Part shown: piece after piece, positions 44,645 to 56,013 of the stretch | Layout: each line of letters starts with the position of its first letter | Position numbering within the stretch: position 1 is the first letter of the stretch | Source of the DNA: Alkalihalobacillus trypoxylicola | GTDB taxonomy: Bacteria > Bacillota > Bacilli > Bacillales > Bacillaceae_D | Direction: 5' to 3' | Assembly: GCF_001590785.1 (NCBI RefSeq) | Contig: NZ_LTAO01000023.1 | Coordinates: 1,142 to 65,141 of the forward strand | Length of the DNA stretch: 64,000 nucleotides | The notes under the pieces: model-generated | What the model saw: only the letters and a program-made list of their open reading frames with translations | The model's database searches: none | What the model was told of the DNA's origin: nothing | Made by a program: the position numbers and the translations under genes

Positions 44645-44671
44645 ATACCCAACCTTTGAAAGGTTGGGTAT
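44645..44671. repeat. Perfect 13-bp inverted repeat after the second chemotaxis gene
   Basis: ATACCCAACCTTT and AAAGGTTGGGTAT flank a single base. It lies 13 bases after the chemotaxis gene stop but lacks a T-run on the minus strand. It may be a terminator of weak type or a protein-binding site for the small gene downstream. Confidence 0.7.
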
Positions 44672-44683
44672 CTTGTATGAGTA

Positions 44684-46378
44684 TTATAATTTAAAACGGT
44701 TAATGAGTTCATTAAGTTTTTCAGCCTGTACGGCCAATTGATCCGCACTTCCTGCAACTTCTTCCATTGAACTACTTGTTTGTTGAACAGAAGCTGACGT
44801 TTGCTGTACACCTGCTGATGATTCTTCTGCTACTGCTGCAATTTCTTCTACAGTCTCATTAACTCCTTGTGTTGTTGAGGAAACATAATCAAGCTTTTGA
44901 GAGATTTGTTTAATATTTCCTACCATATCGGTCACTGAGTGATTAATACTTTTAAATCTTTCTCCAGTAATTTTAATTTGCTCAGTACCTTTCTCTACTT
45001 CATTATAACCCATTTCTAATGAATTGGCGGTTTCATTCGTTTCCTTTAATATATTATTTACTATACCTGTAATGTCAGAAACCGAACCAGCGACCTCCTC
45101 TGCTAATTTGCGCACTTCATTTGCTACAACGGCAAATCCTTTACCATGCTCTCCTGCTCGAGCTGCTTCAATCGCTGCATTAAGTGCTAATAAGTTCGTT
45201 TGATCGGCTACATCTTTAATTACTAAAACTAATTGAGAGATCTCATTTGAACGTTCATTTAAACTTTTTACCCGTTGAACAGCATTTTGAATAATTCCAT
45301 CAATAAAGGCCATCTGCTCAACTGATTTGCTCATAAATTGATTTCCCTCTTCAGAATGACTAATGATTTCAGCTGAAGATTGAGATACTTGCTGGCTATT
45401 CTGATTGACCTCCATTACCTCATATGAGAGCTTATCCATTGTCGCTGCTAAATCCGTTGCCGAATTAGCTTGCGATTCGACACCTGATGAAAGTTGTTCC
45501 ATAGTAGAGGCTACTTGTAATCCACCTTCTTTTACCTCATTAGCCGCTTGTGTTAACTCTTCACTCTGGCTGCTAACAATTTGTGAAACTTGATTGATTT
45601 CACTCAGCAATCCTTGAATCGTTTCCGTCATTTTATTGGTATCTTTGACAAGATGACCAATTTCATCTTCTGAATGATTAATAATAGGAGGCTGACTTAA
45701 ATCCCCTTTTGCCACAAGATTTAAGCGTTCCATCAAAATTTTTACAGGCTTTGTAATTAAATGGGCTGTTACCAATCCAACAACGACACCAATAATTAAT
45801 ACAGCTAGCGATATAATCATTCCAATACGTGAAGAAAATTCCCCATTACTTACAATATTTTGACCTGATTCGAGCATTTGCTCTTCACGTTGATGAGTTA
45901 ATTCAATGTATCCTTCCATAATTTCTCGTGCCAAAGGTTGCACCGTGCTTGTTAAAATTTGGATCGCTTCAGCCTCATTCCCGCTATCATACTGAGCAAA
46001 TACCTCTTCCGTTACAATAACTTCCCATTCATTACTTAAATCAACTAACTCCCTTGCTCTTTCAGAATTGCTTAAATTCATAATTTGTTCTTCGTATCTT
46101 ACACTCTCTTCTGTATAGCGCTGGAAATCCTCTTTATAGCTATTATCGCCTAATAACACATACCCTCTTGTTAATGCAATTCTCTGTGAAATATTGAATG
46201 AAAGTTGTTCATTAGCAATAAGTAAAGGTAGTTGATTGTTTATCATCTGATCCGTATCTTCATTAATTTGACTCTGCGAATATAAATTAACAGCAGCTAA
46301 CCCTAGTATCAATATTGAAACTAATAGAAAGCCCGTTAAGATTCTCATTTTGATACTTTTAAATTTAAACATTTTCAT
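44684..46378 (-). CDS. Methyl-accepting chemotaxis protein with 4-helix-bundle sensor
   Basis: A 564-residue receptor. ATG 46378 has GAGGTG six bases upstream. Membrane segment 1 (about 11-33), an extracellular four-helix-bundle 4HB_MCP sensor (about 34-185), membrane segment 2 (about 190-210), a HAMP domain and the signalling domain follow in order, with [36 protein letters not shown] at the tip. It is divergent from the AraC gene. The ligand is unknown; the neighbouring bgl operon does not by itself imply sugar sensing. Confidence 0.93.
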   Translation of the reverse strand: MKMFKFKSIKMRILTGFLLVSILILGLAAVNLYSQSQINEDTDQMINNQLPLLIANEQLSFNISQRIALTRGYVLLGDNSYKEDFQRYTEESVRYEEQIMNLSNSERARELVDLSNEWEVIVTEEVFAQYDSGNEAEAIQILTSTVQPLAREIMEGYIELTHQREEQMLESGQNIVSNGEFSSRIGMIISLAVLIIGVVVGLVTAHLITKPVKILMERLNLVAKGDLSQPPIINHSEDEIGHLVKDTNKMTETIQGLLSEINQVSQIVSSQSEELTQAANEVKEGGLQVASTMEQLSSGVESQANSATDLAATMDKLSYEVMEVNQNSQQVSQSSAEIISHSEEGNQFMSKSVEQMAFIDGIIQNAVQRVKSLNERSNEISQLVLVIKDVADQTNLLALNAAIEAARAGEHGKGFAVVANEVRKLAEEVAGSVSDITGIVNNILKETNETANSLEMGYNEVEKGTEQIKITGERFKSINHSVTDMVGNIKQISQKLDYVSSTTQGVNETVEEIAAVAEESSAGVQQTSASVQQTSSSMEEVAGSADQLAVQAEKLNELINRFKL

Positions 46379-46558
46379 TTTGTTCACCTCATTATGTATA
46401 GTCAGGTAGTCAATTTATCATAAATTTAATATCATACCTTAGTCCCATCATAAAAAATTTATCCTACTTTTTTTGGTATTATTAAAATATCTATGGTAGT
46501 TTTTTAAGATCTTTTACTTTTTGTGTTATGTTCTTATTATCTAACGTAGGAGATAACT

Positions 46559-47794
46559 ATGAAAATTGAGGTTCTACACTATATTTGCAAGCTAATCTAT
46601 GAAACGTACCATATTCCTATTTCTTTTATTGACCATCATTTTGAAGTGAAATTTATTTATGCCGCAAACGAAATAGCCACTTTCATTGTTTCAAATATTA
46701 GAACCGAATTAAAAGGTAGAGTTGATTTTTTTCTATCCGAGCCCACCCTCTCCAAAACTAAAGATATGGAAAGCTATGCCTTTATTAAAATTAAAGATAC
46801 TGATTCTATTGGAGGATACATCATTATAGGGCCTACGGTCTCACCACATTTTCATTCTGAAATCGCGAACTTCTCCTTTTTACAGAGAGAAGTTTTTCAA
46901 AACGAAACAGAAGATCAAATCCTTCAGTATTTTCAATTGTTACCGAGAACAACTAACAAAAAAATACTAAATATTGTGAGACAACTATATTACATGCTTT
47001 TCCATAAGACCTTAGAAGTAGCAGATATTACAGTCATAGATGAAGATAACTTTCATGTTAGTCATATACATGAAGTAGATCCTAATCTCACCATTTTAAA
47101 GAGACGTGAACAATCTAATTTTCCTTACAATTTTTCTTATGAAAAGAATATGTTTCGTTATATAACGGAAGGAAGAAAAGAAGAGTTTATGGATGCCTTT
47201 ATGAGTTTAGAAAGAATGGACAATTCAGGAGTTCTATCAAAATCAAGCCCATTAAGAAATCGTAAAAATTTAGCTATTGCAGCGATTACTCTCGGTACGA
47301 GAGCTGCAATGGAAGGTGGATTACACTATGAAGTCGCTTATATGCTGAGCGATTATTATATTCAAAATATTGAAGATTTAAAAAGTATTCAATCGGTGAG
47401 AGCTTTTTTAATTAAAGCTCTTTCAGATTTTGCTGACCGGGTTAAAAAAATTAAACAAAAGAGATATTCGAAGCCAATAAATATGTGTTTAAATTATATT
47501 TACACAAACCTATATGGTAATTTACAACTGGTTGATATCTCTAAACATGTCAATATGCACCCTAATTATATTTCCTCACTTTTCAAAAAAGAGATGGGTA
47601 TATCCCTTTCAAAATATATCCATCAATCAAAAGTAGATGAAGCGAAACTTTTACTTAAATTTACGAATCACTCTTTATTAAAGGTGTCTACCATGCTTCA
47701 TTTTCATGACCAGAGCTACTTTACAAAAGTATTTAAAAAACATACCGGGCTTACCCCTAAAAGGTATAAATTAATGTATTTTGAATCAAACTAA
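46559..47794 (+). CDS. AraC family transcriptional regulator
   Basis: A 411-residue regulator with an N-terminal sensor-like region (about 1-180), a helical middle and a C-terminal AraC domain (about 308-408) with two helix-turn-helix motifs: LVDISKHVNMHPNYISSLFKKEMG and SLLKVSTMLHFHDQSYFTKVFKKHTGLTPKRY. ATG follows AGGAG. Regulators of this layout (YesS/YisR-like) often control sugar uptake genes. It is monocistronic on the plus strand and divergent from the chemotaxis receptor. The target is unknown. Confidence 0.9.
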   Translation: MKIEVLHYICKLIYETYHIPISFIDHHFEVKFIYAANEIATFIVSNIRTELKGRVDFFLSEPTLSKTKDMESYAFIKIKDTDSIGGYIIIGPTVSPHFHSEIANFSFLQREVFQNETEDQILQYFQLLPRTTNKKILNIVRQLYYMLFHKTLEVADITVIDEDNFHVSHIHEVDPNLTILKRREQSNFPYNFSYEKNMFRYITEGRKEEFMDAFMSLERMDNSGVLSKSSPLRNRKNLAIAAITLGTRAAMEGGLHYEVAYMLSDYYIQNIEDLKSIQSVRAFLIKALSDFADRVKKIKQKRYSKPINMCLNYIYTNLYGNLQLVDISKHVNMHPNYISSLFKKEMGISLSKYIHQSKVDEAKLLLKFTNHSLLKVSTMLHFHDQSYFTKVFKKHTGLTPKRYKLMYFESN

Positions 47795-47862
47795 TCAAAA
47801 TAACGGCTCACTATCTGGCACTTAATTTAGGAAGGTTTCCGGTTTTCACTTCCTCAAAACGA

Positions 47863-47900
47863 ACAAAGAACGCCCATCTATTTCAGGCGTTCTTTGTTTT
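47863..47900. terminator. Terminator of the AraC gene
   Basis: A strong stem ACAAAGAACGCC / GGCGTTCTTTGT is followed by a T-run on the plus strand, about 70 bases past the stop. Confidence 0.88.
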
Positions 47901-47998
47901 AATCGTTCTTATTTAATTTTTTCTCTGTCTCTCATTAAATTAAAAAAAGGAAATTAAAAAACGAGCCCCATTCAATAGTAGACTCGTTATAATGTATA

Positions 47999-48481
47999 TT
48001 ATGAGGATTTCTTTTCATCTAAATGATAATGATATTGAGGGTTTTTCAGTTCTAGCTTTGTGTTTAACATTTTAATCTGTTCTTTCTTTTCAGAATCATC
48101 TAATGGTGTAGCGGTATCTAACTTCACCCAGACTTCATCGCCCATTATCATAATCATTCCAGGAATAAAATCACTATTATTTTCTATAATTTGACGGATT
48201 TGCTTTTGCTCATCACCCATCGTTTGCTGAGTAAAATGCATGAGCTGTCCACCTCTTGAAGGGCTTCCTTGATACGTACGAAAACCACTTTGCTGTTGCT
48301 CAATTCCATGATAATTTAATGGACCTGGCCCAAACAGACCTTGAACTAAATCTTTTTCCACCTTCATTTGACCAGCATTTTCTAATGACTGAGTTTTTGG
48401 TGACACTTGCGGTGATTCCGGCTTCGTACAACCCACAATAAGAAAAGTCATAACGATAAACAAATATAATGCTTTTTTCAT
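47999..48481 (-). CDS. Lipoprotein, possibly YhcN/YlaJ-like
   Basis: A 160-residue lipoprotein with a signal peptide and lipobox LIVGC near residue 18, then a Pro/Gln/Gly-rich stretch and a C-terminal segment PGMIMIMGDEVWVKLDTA. That alternating strand region resembles YhcN/YlaJ sporulation lipoproteins, but the similarity is loose. Either of two adjacent ATG codons could be used; GGAGGTG is 4 or 7 bases upstream. It is monocistronic between tdk and the convergent AraC gene. Confidence 0.65.
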   Translation of the reverse strand: MKKALYLFIVMTFLIVGCTKPESPQVSPKTQSLENAGQMKVEKDLVQGLFGPGPLNYHGIEQQQSGFRTYQGSPSRGGQLMHFTQQTMGDEQKQIRQIIENNSDFIPGMIMIMGDEVWVKLDTATPLDDSEKKEQIKMLNTKLELKNPQYHYHLDEKKSS

Positions 48482-48558
48482 CATAAGGCACCTCCTTGAT
48501 GTGACTTCTTTCTCTTTTCACACCCTTAGTTTTGCCCTATTTTATTATTTGTTTACTG

Positions 48559-49170
48559 TTAAAATTGTCCAAGCTTTTCCTTAAATAGTTGGACTGGTTT
48601 ATGAGGTACATGATGACAATGTCGACAGCGTGGCTCATACGACTCTGAAGCTCCAACTAAAACAATTGGATCCTGATAACTTGCTGGCTCACCATTAATT
48701 AATCTTTGAGTTCGACTTGCAGGAGACCCACAGCATGAGCAAACTCCTTGCAACTTTGTGACCTCTTCTGCAATAGCTAATAGTGATTGAATAGCCCCAA
48801 AAGGCTCTCCTCTAAAATCTTGATCTAAGCCTGCACAAATAACTCGAATCCCTTTATTGGCAAGCTCTTGACAAACGTCTACAATAACATCATCAAAAAA
48901 TTGTACTTCGTCAATTGCAACAACTTGCACGCCTTCTTCTACTGCTAATAATATATCAGTTGATTTCTCTATTGCTTGTGCAAACACTTTATTTCCGTTA
49001 TGTGAAACAACCTCGTTCTCACTATAACGATTATCGATTTTAGGTTTAAAGGCTTGTACCCTAATTTTGGCATATGTAACGAGACGGACTCTACGGATTA
49101 ATTCTTCTGATTTTCCTGAAAACATACTTCCACAAATAACTTCTATCCAGCCTTCTCTTTTTAGCTTCAT
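48559..49170 (-). CDS. tdk: Thymidine kinase
   Basis: A 203-residue type II thymidine kinase. The P-loop is [14 protein letters not shown]; the DEVQFF block and lasso with four Cys (CSCCGS and CRHCHH region) bind zinc. It phosphorylates thymidine in pyrimidine salvage. It lies downstream of rpmE and rho as in B. subtilis. Confidence 0.96.
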   Translation of the reverse strand: MKLKREGWIEVICGSMFSGKSEELIRRVRLVTYAKIRVQAFKPKIDNRYSENEVVSHNGNKVFAQAIEKSTDILLAVEEGVQVVAIDEVQFFDDVIVDVCQELANKGIRVICAGLDQDFRGEPFGAIQSLLAIAEEVTKLQGVCSCCGSPASRTQRLINGEPASYQDPIVLVGASESYEPRCRHCHHVPHKPVQLFKEKLGQF

Positions 49171-49338
49171 GTTAAATCCACCTACTTCTTCTAAATCTTA
49201 TACGACCGCTCTTCTTTATTATTTATAGAATGCGAATTGTTCGCCAAGAAAATGTATAAACTAAAAAACAAATGAGCTACGATTTTTAAAGTATGTATAT
49301 AAACGAAATCATTTTTCGTTGAAAGTAAAGAGAAAAAA

Positions 49339-49366
49339 ACAGGCAAGAGATAGAACGCTTGCCTGT
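49339..49366 (-). terminator. Terminator of rpmE2
   Basis: The stem ACAGGCAAG / CTTGCCTGT with a 10-base loop is followed by seven T residues on the minus strand, starting about 14 bases past the stop. Confidence 0.9.
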
Positions 49367-49379
49367 TTTCTTACTAAAA

Positions 49380-49625
49380 TTACTTAAGATTATATTTCTT
49401 CTTAAAGCGGTCAACACGTCCACCAGCATCTGCAAGTTTTTGCTTACCAGTATAGAACGGGTGAGAGTCTGCACTAATCTCTACTTTTAGTAATGGATAA
49501 GTGTTTCCATCTTCCCACTCAATTGTTTCTGCTGATCCTTTAGTAGAACCACTTAGAAATTTGAAACCTGTGCTTGTATCCATAAATACTACTTTTTGGT
49601 AGTTAGGATGAATGTCCTGTCTCAT
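49380..49625 (-). CDS. rpmE2: Ribosomal protein L31, type B (zinc-free)
   Basis: An 81-residue L31. ATG 49625 ([14 protein letters not shown]) has GGAG about 9 bases upstream; an ATG three codons earlier abuts that site. No Cys residues are present, and the sequence [15 protein letters not shown] with [10 protein letters not shown] is typical of type B (C-minus) L31. In B. subtilis the gene at this position next to rho is the zinc-binding type A, so this is a paralogue switch. Zur-dependent expression elsewhere may not apply here. Confidence 0.93.
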   Translation of the reverse strand: MRQDIHPNYQKVVFMDTSTGFKFLSGSTKGSAETIEWEDGNTYPLLKVEISADSHPFYTGKQKLADAGGRVDRFKKKYNLK

Positions 49626-49829
49626 TGTTTTCATCTCCTTTTGCCCTGAATCTCTTCGAAACAGAGTTAATCACACATGACGAAATTATATCAAATGGAA
49701 GAGGTATTTGGCAACCTTGTTTTTAAAATTGGAAGTGTTTATCTATAAAAATCATGTAAGAAAAACCTTTATGAAGCAATCCATACCGCTTATTCATAAG
49801 TTAAAATATACCTGATTTTTTATACTAGA

Positions 49830-51104
49830 TTATTTTCTTCTGGCAGGTTGACCACTCATATCCTTTTCCATCTCTGAAAAGAATTCTTCATTTGTTTTCG
49901 TATCACGCAAACGGCGAATAAATTTATCTACAAAGTCAGGAGAATCATTCATCGTTTTGCGAATCGCCCATAATTTATCTAATTGCTCTTTTGGAAGTAA
50001 TAGCTCTTCTTTACGAGTACTAGAACGGCGAATATCAATCGCAGGGAATATACGGCGTTCTGCAATTTTGCGATCAAGATGAAGTTCCATATTTCCTGTT
50101 CCTTTAAACTCTTCAAAAATAACATCATCCATTCTAGAACCTGTTTCAACAAGAGCTGTCGCTAAAATGGTTAAGCTTCCACCTTCTTCAATATTTCTAG
50201 CTGCCCCAAAGAATCGCTTCGGACGGTGAAATGCAGCTGGGTCAATTCCTCCTGATAATGTTCTACCACTTGGAGGAATAACTAAGTTATAAGCTCTAGC
50301 GAGTCTCGTAATACTATCCATTAGAATAACGACATCTTTGCGATGCTCCACTAATCTCATCGCTCGTTCTAACACTAATTCAGCCACTTTAATATGATTT
50401 TCTGGCACTTCATCAAATGTAGAGCTGACAACCTCTGCTTTTACAGAACGCTCTATGTCAGTTACTTCCTCAGGACGTTCATCAATTAATAATACAATGA
50501 GTTCAACATCTGGATGGTTCTCTGCAATACTATTAGCCACTTCTTTCATTAGAGAGGTTTTACCTGCTTTTGGAGGCGCAACGATTAAACCACGCTGACC
50601 AAAACCAACCGGAGCAATCATGTCAATAATTCTCGACGAAACCCTTCCTGGAGCGGTTTCAAGATTCACTTTAGTTTCTGGATATAGTGGGGTTAATGCA
50701 GGAAAGTGAGGACGTTCCTTTGATGTTTCTGGTGCTTCTCCGTTTACTGCCTCAACGTGTAATAATCCATGATAACGTTCGTTTTCTTTAGGAGGTCTAA
50801 CTTTACCAGATACCTTATCTCCATTCCTCAAATCAAATCGTCTTATTTGAGATGCAGAAATATAGATATCCTCTGAGCTTGGTCGATAATTAATCGGACG
50901 TAAAAAACCAAACCCTTCTGATTGAATAATTTCTAAAACACCTTCCATAAACATTAAACCATCTTGCTCTGCTTGTCCTTTTAAAATAGCAAAAACTAAT
51001 TCCCTTTTTGTTAACTTGCTGTAATACGAAACTTTATATTCTCTAGCAAGCTCATAGAGCTCTTTAAGCTTCATATTTTCTAATTCTGTGATATGGATCC
51101 CCAT
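49830..51104 (-). CDS. rho: Transcription termination factor Rho
   Basis: A 424-residue RNA-dependent helicase. The N-terminal Rho-N and cold-shock RNA-binding domains ([10 protein letters not shown]) precede the ATPase core, with Walker [13 protein letters not shown], Walker [16 protein letters not shown] and Q/R loop elements. The first Met is in [20 protein letters not shown]. The length matches Bacillus Rho. It lies between glpX and rpmE2. Confidence 0.96.
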   Translation of the reverse strand: MGIHITELENMKLKELYELAREYKVSYYSKLTKRELVFAILKGQAEQDGLMFMEGVLEIIQSEGFGFLRPINYRPSSEDIYISASQIRRFDLRNGDKVSGKVRPPKENERYHGLLHVEAVNGEAPETSKERPHFPALTPLYPETKVNLETAPGRVSSRIIDMIAPVGFGQRGLIVAPPKAGKTSLMKEVANSIAENHPDVELIVLLIDERPEEVTDIERSVKAEVVSSTFDEVPENHIKVAELVLERAMRLVEHRKDVVILMDSITRLARAYNLVIPPSGRTLSGGIDPAAFHRPKRFFGAARNIEEGGSLTILATALVETGSRMDDVIFEEFKGTGNMELHLDRKIAERRIFPAIDIRRSSTRKEELLLPKEQLDKLWAIRKTMNDSPDFVDKFIRRLRDTKTNEEFFSEMEKDMSGQPARRK

Positions 51105-51445
51105 ATTTACACCACGCTTCTATTTATTAAGTATTATTTTTAAGCAATTATGCTTTATTTCTTCTATCAAATTGGTTTTTTATTCATCTCATAATGGGAG
51201 TTTTTTAAGGAAGAAAAAATTAGGTGAGTATAACGTTAGAAGAAAAACTTAAATATATATGATTGCATACTCTTTTATTTTAACCATAAATCCAAATAAT
51301 ATTCAAGAGTCATTCCTAATGGTCTAACATAAATAGAGATAACCTTTAAATAGAAACAATAACCGTTCCTTAAAACTTTTTTACTATATTAATGAAACCA
51401 TTTCTTCTCTAATAAATGTTTTGATAAAAGCAGTTAAACAATAGG
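51105..51445. other. Intergenic leader region of rho, nothing specific seen
   Basis: About 340 bases, A+T-rich. It should hold the rho promoter and leader. I found no coding frame or recognised RNA motif. Confidence 0.4.
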
Positions 51446-51490
51446 AAGAGAAAGGCGCAAAGAGTTAAACTCTTACCTCACCTTTCTCTT
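51446..51490. terminator. Hairpin downstream of glpX
   Basis: AAGAGAAAGG pairs with CCTTTCTCTT over a 25-base loop, just past the glpX stop. The T-run lies on the plus-strand side, so its efficiency for minus-strand transcripts is uncertain. Confidence 0.5.
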
Positions 51491-51503
51491 TTTTCATGTG
51501 TTA

Positions 51504-52469
51504 TTAGCGAATCACTAAATCGGGTTTCTTTTGCATACTATGTTTGCCATCAACAAACCTTACCGTTCCAGACTTAGCACGCATAACTAATGACTGGGTT
51601 TCTGCTGAGCTCCCTTTGTACATAACTCCCTTTAGTAGCTCACCATCTGTTACACCCGTCGCAGCAAAGATACAATCGTCTCCACCTACTAGGTCATCCA
51701 TATTAAGAATACGATTTACATCTTCAATACCCATTTCCTTACAACGTTCTAACTCTTCTGGAGTTTGCGGCAATAGTTTCCCTTGAAAATCGCCACCTAA
51801 GCATTTTAAAGCAACTGCTGCTATGACTCCCTCTGGCGCGCCACCTGAACCAAGCATAATGTCGACACCTGTATCATCAAAAGCAGTATTAATGGCTGCT
51901 GCCACATCACCATCAGGTAATAACTTAATTCTTGCTCCAGCTTCCCTGATTTCCTGAATCATTTTCTCATGCCGTTTACGATTTAGTATAACGACCACTA
52001 AATCTTCTATATTCTTATTTTTAGCTTCTGCTACAGCTCGCAAATTATCAATTACGGGAGCGTCAATGTTCACTTTACCAACAGATTCTGGACCTACTGC
52101 AATTTTTTCCATATACATATCTGGAGCGTGAAGTAAGTTTCCATTATCCGCAACGGCCAATACCGCTAAAGCATTCCATTGACCAGATGCAACAATGTTT
52201 GTACCTTCAAGAGGATCAACAGCTACATCTACTCGTGGTCCATATCCATTACCTAGTTTTTCCCCTATATACAGCATAGGAGCTTCATCCATTTCCCCTT
52301 CTCCGATTACAACTGTACCTTTCATAGGGATGGTATCAAAAACATCTCTCATTGCTTCTGTTGCAGCACGGTCTGCTTCTTCTTTATTTCCACGTCCCAT
52401 CCATCTAGCAGACGCTAAAGCAGCTGCTTCTGTTACACGTACCAATTCCATAGAAAGACTTCGTTCCAT
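51504..52469 (-). CDS. glpX: Class II fructose-1,6-bisphosphatase GlpX
   Basis: A 321-residue Li+-sensitive phosphatase for gluconeogenesis. ATG 52469 ([12 protein letters not shown]) follows AGGGGAG. Metal-site motifs GEGEMDEAP and DPLEGT and the phosphate-binding [10 protein letters not shown] are present. Its place between rho and murA2 is that of ywjI in B. subtilis. Confidence 0.95.
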   Translation of the reverse strand: MERSLSMELVRVTEAAALASARWMGRGNKEEADRAATEAMRDVFDTIPMKGTVVIGEGEMDEAPMLYIGEKLGNGYGPRVDVAVDPLEGTNIVASGQWNALAVLAVADNGNLLHAPDMYMEKIAVGPESVGKVNIDAPVIDNLRAVAEAKNKNIEDLVVVILNRKRHEKMIQEIREAGARIKLLPDGDVAAAINTAFDDTGVDIMLGSGGAPEGVIAAVALKCLGGDFQGKLLPQTPEELERCKEMGIEDVNRILNMDDLVGGDDCIFAATGVTDGELLKGVMYKGSSAETQSLVMRAKSGTVRFVDGKHSMQKKPDLVIR

Positions 52470-52526
52470 CTCTGACTCCCCTTTTCTATTCACTCCACTA
52501 TTCTAAGTGTTTAATCTTTGCTGTCA

Positions 52527-53810
52527 TTAATTTTTTACTGAATCCATTTCATCTTCAGTCATTTCTTCACGCCATATTTGGGCGCCTAAGCCTAATAGCT
52601 TATCTTCTAAATCCTCATAACCTCTATCCACATGCTCAAGTCCGGTTAGCTCAGTGATGCCATCCGCCATTAGACCAGCAACAACAAGAGCCGCGCCAGC
52701 TCTAAGGTCACTAGCTTTCACTTTCGCTCCTTGTAATGCCGTTTTCCCATTAATAATAGCCGAGCGCCCTTCGACCTTCACATTGGCACCCATTCTTCTC
52801 AGCTCATCAATATGTTTAAAGCGTGCATTATATATCGTATCGGTTACGATGCTTGTCCCGCTTGCTTGGGTTAATAATGCTGTAAATGGTTGTTGCAAAT
52901 CGGTTGGAAAACCAGGGTAAACTAACGTTTTTATATCAACTCCAACCTTATCACCAAGCCCAGAGATTTCCACTTGGTCATCTCGAACTTCCACTTTTAC
53001 ATTCATTTCTTGTAATTTAGCAATGAGTGATTCAACATGATATGGAATAATATTATCAATAATAACTCGTTGTCCCATCGTAGCTGCTAATATCATATAT
53101 GTGCCAGCTTCAATTCTGTCAGGTATAATAGAATGCCTACAGCCATTTAAGTTTTCAACACCTTCAATACGAATAACATTCGTTCCTGCCCCTTTTATTT
53201 TAGCGCCCATGTTCGTTAATAAAGTAGCGACATCAATAATTTCAGGCTCTTTTGCGGCATTTTCAATAATCGTTTTCCCTTTAGCTCTCACAGCAGCTAA
53301 CATAATATTAATCGTTGCTCCAACACTTACAACATCTAAGTAAATTTTGGCTCCAACTAATTCATCAGCTCTTAAATAAATAGCTCCTTGCTCATTTGTT
53401 ACTTTTGCTCCTAGAGCTTCAAACCCTTTAATATGCTGATCGATAGGTCTCGGACCAAGATTACAGCCACCTGGTAACCCTATGACTGCTTTTTTAAATT
53501 TGCCAAGCATTGCGCCCATTAAGTAATACGAAGCTCGTAGCTTCTTTACTCTACCGTTTGGTAAAGGCATGGCAAACATTTTTTCGGGGTTTATTTTTAT
53601 TTCATGATTAGAAAGCTCAACTTCTCCACCAATTTCTTCTAACAATTCAGCTAGAAGGTTTACGTCAGAAATGGCGGGAACATTGTCAATAGTCACGGTT
53701 GAATCAGCTAAAATGGCTGCTGGAATTAAGGCAACAGCACTGTTTTTCGCTCCACTTATTTGTACGGTGCCTTCAAGTGGAAGTCCACCTTTAATCATCA
53801 ATTTATCCAT
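52527..53810 (-). CDS. murAB: UDP-N-acetylglucosamine 1-carboxyvinyltransferase MurA (second copy)
   Basis: A 427-residue paralogue of the enzyme at 5577-6884. ATG 53810 ([14 protein letters not shown]) follows AAGGGATG at about 8 bases; the frame extends upstream without a ribosome site. The active-site Cys is in [16 protein letters not shown], so the enzyme should be active and fosfomycin-sensitive. In B. subtilis the equivalent murAB (murZ) sits at this same place and is non-essential. Confidence 0.95.
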   Translation of the reverse strand: MDKLMIKGGLPLEGTVQISGAKNSAVALIPAAILADSTVTIDNVPAISDVNLLAELLEEIGGEVELSNHEIKINPEKMFAMPLPNGRVKKLRASYYLMGAMLGKFKKAVIGLPGGCNLGPRPIDQHIKGFEALGAKVTNEQGAIYLRADELVGAKIYLDVVSVGATINIMLAAVRAKGKTIIENAAKEPEIIDVATLLTNMGAKIKGAGTNVIRIEGVENLNGCRHSIIPDRIEAGTYMILAATMGQRVIIDNIIPYHVESLIAKLQEMNVKVEVRDDQVEISGLGDKVGVDIKTLVYPGFPTDLQQPFTALLTQASGTSIVTDTIYNARFKHIDELRRMGANVKVEGRSAIINGKTALQGAKVKASDLRAGAALVVAGLMADGITELTGLEHVDRGYEDLEDKLLGLGAQIWREEMTEDEMDSVKN

Positions 53811-53970
53811 AATCGCATCCCTTCTCTGCATGAACCTAAAAAATTGTGGATTCATTCTATTTATCTTCATTATAACCACTTGCATAAAAAAATAACGGTA
53901 TTCAGCTACCTTTTACTTTTTGATAGAAGTGGTAAATAGTTAGTTTTAATGAATCTAAGATAACAACATC

Positions 53971-53995
53971 GAAAAGCACCTGTTTAGGGTGCTTT
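53971..53995 (-). terminator. Terminator of the transaldolase-like gene
   Basis: The stem AAAAGCACC / GGTGCTTTT lies about 60 bases past the stop at 54056, with a short T-run. Confidence 0.75.
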
Positions 53996-54055
53996 TCGTA
54001 AGCTGTTTACTTTTAAATGATCTAACATTTGGATTCGGGTTAGCAAACTCTCGAA

Positions 54056-54694
54056 TTACTTATTCCAATCTGCTAGGAACTTTTCAATTCCTTGATCAGT
54101 GAGAGGATGCTTTGTTAATTGTTTAATTACATTAAAAGGAATCGTTGCAATGTGCGCTCCTTTTAATGCAGCTTCTGTTACATGAACAGGGTGACGAACC
54201 GATGCAGCAATAATTTCAGTATCTAATCCGTGTACATTAAAGATACCAGAAATTTGTTCTACTAGAGATAGTCCATCCGCACCAATATCATCTAAACGTC
54301 CTAGAAATGGCGATACATAAGTAGCGCCTGCTCGAGCTGCTATTAGAGCTTGTACAGCTGAGAAGATAAGCGTTACGTTTGTTTTTATACCTTGCTTAGA
54401 AAATTCATGTACAGCTTTTAAGCCTTCTGTTGTCATTGGGACTTTTACTGTAATATTTGGGGCTATTGCAGCCAATACTTTTCCTTCTTCAATCATACCT
54501 TCTGCATCTAATGCAATGACTTCAGCACTTACAGATCCTGGTACTACTTGAGCAATTTCACGAATACGGTCATGAAAATCTACTCCTTCTTCTTTAGCTA
54601 CTAAAGAAGGGTTTGTTGTAACCCCAGAAAGAATACCTAAACTATTAGCTTCCTTAATCTCTTCTAAATTTGCAGTATCAATAAAAAATTTCAT
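54056..54694 (-). CDS. tal: Transaldolase-like / fructose-6-phosphate aldolase (YwjH/TalC type)
   Basis: A 212-residue short transaldolase-family protein. ATG 54694 ([13 protein letters not shown]) has AGAGGTG seven bases upstream. The Schiff-base Lys is in [12 protein letters not shown], and the Asp in FFIDTANL is conserved. Members of this size act as transaldolases or fructose-6-P aldolases; the two cannot be separated by eye. It lies downstream of fbaA as in B. subtilis ywjH. Confidence 0.92.
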   Translation of the reverse strand: MKFFIDTANLEEIKEANSLGILSGVTTNPSLVAKEEGVDFHDRIREIAQVVPGSVSAEVIALDAEGMIEEGKVLAAIAPNITVKVPMTTEGLKAVHEFSKQGIKTNVTLIFSAVQALIAARAGATYVSPFLGRLDDIGADGLSLVEQISGIFNVHGLDTEIIAASVRHPVHVTEAALKGAHIATIPFNVIKQLTKHPLTDQGIEKFLADWNK

Positions 54695-54818
54695 TGTTTC
54701 CACCTCTACCCGTCATTTAATCGTTTTCAAAAATACATTTTATCTTATTTCTTTAATCCAAAAATTTGACTGGTTCTCTATCTAGCTAAACTATTCTACT
54801 ATAAGTACGTATATAAGA

Positions 54819-54855
54819 AAGGTTTGCGGTAACAAATCGTTACCGCATAAACCTT
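54819..54855 (-). terminator. Terminator of fbaA
   Basis: A strong stem AGGTTTGCGGTAAC / GTTACCGCATAAACCT (one bulge) is followed by TTTCTT on the minus strand, just past the fbaA stop. Confidence 0.85.
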
Positions 54856-54869
54856 ACTGTCCTTCATCT

Positions 54870-55733
54870 TTAAGCTTGGTTCGATGAACCAAACTCTTGC
54901 ATTTTTGCTTTAACAGTCTCTTTAATTGCATCGCGAGCTGGACCTAAATATTTACGAGGATCATACATATCTGGCTTTTCAGCTAAAACTTCGCGAACTG
55001 CCTTCGCTGAAGAAATTTGGCTTTCGGTATTAACGTTAATTTTAGCATGACCGAATTCAATAGCCTTTTTAATATCAGCTGTTGGGATTCCTGTTCCACC
55101 GTGTAAAACTAATGGAATACCTACTAAAGAGTCAATCTCTTTCATGTGATCAAACCCTAGGTTCGGTTCACCTTTATATGGACCGTGTACAGAACCTAAA
55201 GCAGGTGCAAAACAGTCTACTCCTGTTGCTTCTACTAATGCTTTACATTCTGATGGAATGGCATAAGCCGCTTCAGCATCGTCAACGATTAAGTCATCCT
55301 CTTGACCACCAATACGGCCAAGCTCAGCTTCTACAGATACACCTACTGCATGAGCAATTTCAACTACTCGTTTAGTAATCGCGATGTTTTCTTCTAATGG
55401 ATGATGAGAACCATCAATCATAACTGAAGTAAAACCAGCGTGGATTGCTTGTACACATTTCTCTAAACTAGAGCCATGGTCTAAGTGAATCGCTACAGGG
55501 ACTGTTACATTATATTCTTCCATTAGGCTTTTTACGATGTTGACAATCGTTTTAAAGCCTCCCATATAGCGAGCCGCACCTTCAGAAACACCAAGAATAA
55601 CAGGTGATTTCTCTTCTTCCGCAGCTTGTAAAATAGCTTGTGTAAACTCAAGGTTATTTAGGTTGAATTGACCTACTGCATAACCTTCTGCCTTTGCTTT
55701 GTTAAGCATTTCACTCATTGATACTAAAGGCAT
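54870..55733 (-). CDS. fbaA: Class II fructose-1,6-bisphosphate aldolase
   Basis: A 287-residue zinc-dependent aldolase of glycolysis and gluconeogenesis. Zinc ligands and catalytic residues are visible in [26 protein letters not shown] and [12 protein letters not shown] follows AGGAGG. An extended -10 promoter lies about 170 bases upstream. Order spo0F-fbaA-tal is conserved with B. subtilis. Confidence 0.97.
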   Translation of the reverse strand: MPLVSMSEMLNKAKAEGYAVGQFNLNNLEFTQAILQAAEEEKSPVILGVSEGAARYMGGFKTIVNIVKSLMEEYNVTVPVAIHLDHGSSLEKCVQAIHAGFTSVMIDGSHHPLEENIAITKRVVEIAHAVGVSVEAELGRIGGQEDDLIVDDAEAAYAIPSECKALVEATGVDCFAPALGSVHGPYKGEPNLGFDHMKEIDSLVGIPLVLHGGTGIPTADIKKAIEFGHAKINVNTESQISSAKAVREVLAEKPDMYDPRKYLGPARDAIKETVKAKMQEFGSSNQA

Positions 55734-55903
55734 GTTCTTTCCTCCTTTATTGTCTGAACATTTCTAGCCGTCCTACCATGCCGTCGAGATTAATTAAACC
55801 TTATTTAACAAGTTTCCCGAATCCAGATCCATTTATCCATATAACTATGTATTAAGACCTTTGTTTAAAAAAGGTAAGTTTCTCGATCAGATCGAACGAG
55901 TCC

Positions 55904-55912
55904 ATTATAGCA
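55904..55912 (-). promoter_or_regulatory. Extended -10 promoter upstream of fbaA
   Basis: On the minus strand TGCTATAAT combines a TGN extension with a perfect -10, giving a leader of about 165 bases. No good -35 is seen at 17 bases. A small inverted repeat CTCGATC-GATCGA near 55880-55900 lies just downstream of the start. Confidence 0.55.
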
Positions 55913-56013
55913 TACTTAAACAAAAAAACATGCTTTTCTCAAAGAGATTTGGTGCAATTCATAAAGTTTTTGAAAAGTAAGCGTTACCTTTTTTATTATT
56001 TCTTTTTCAATCC

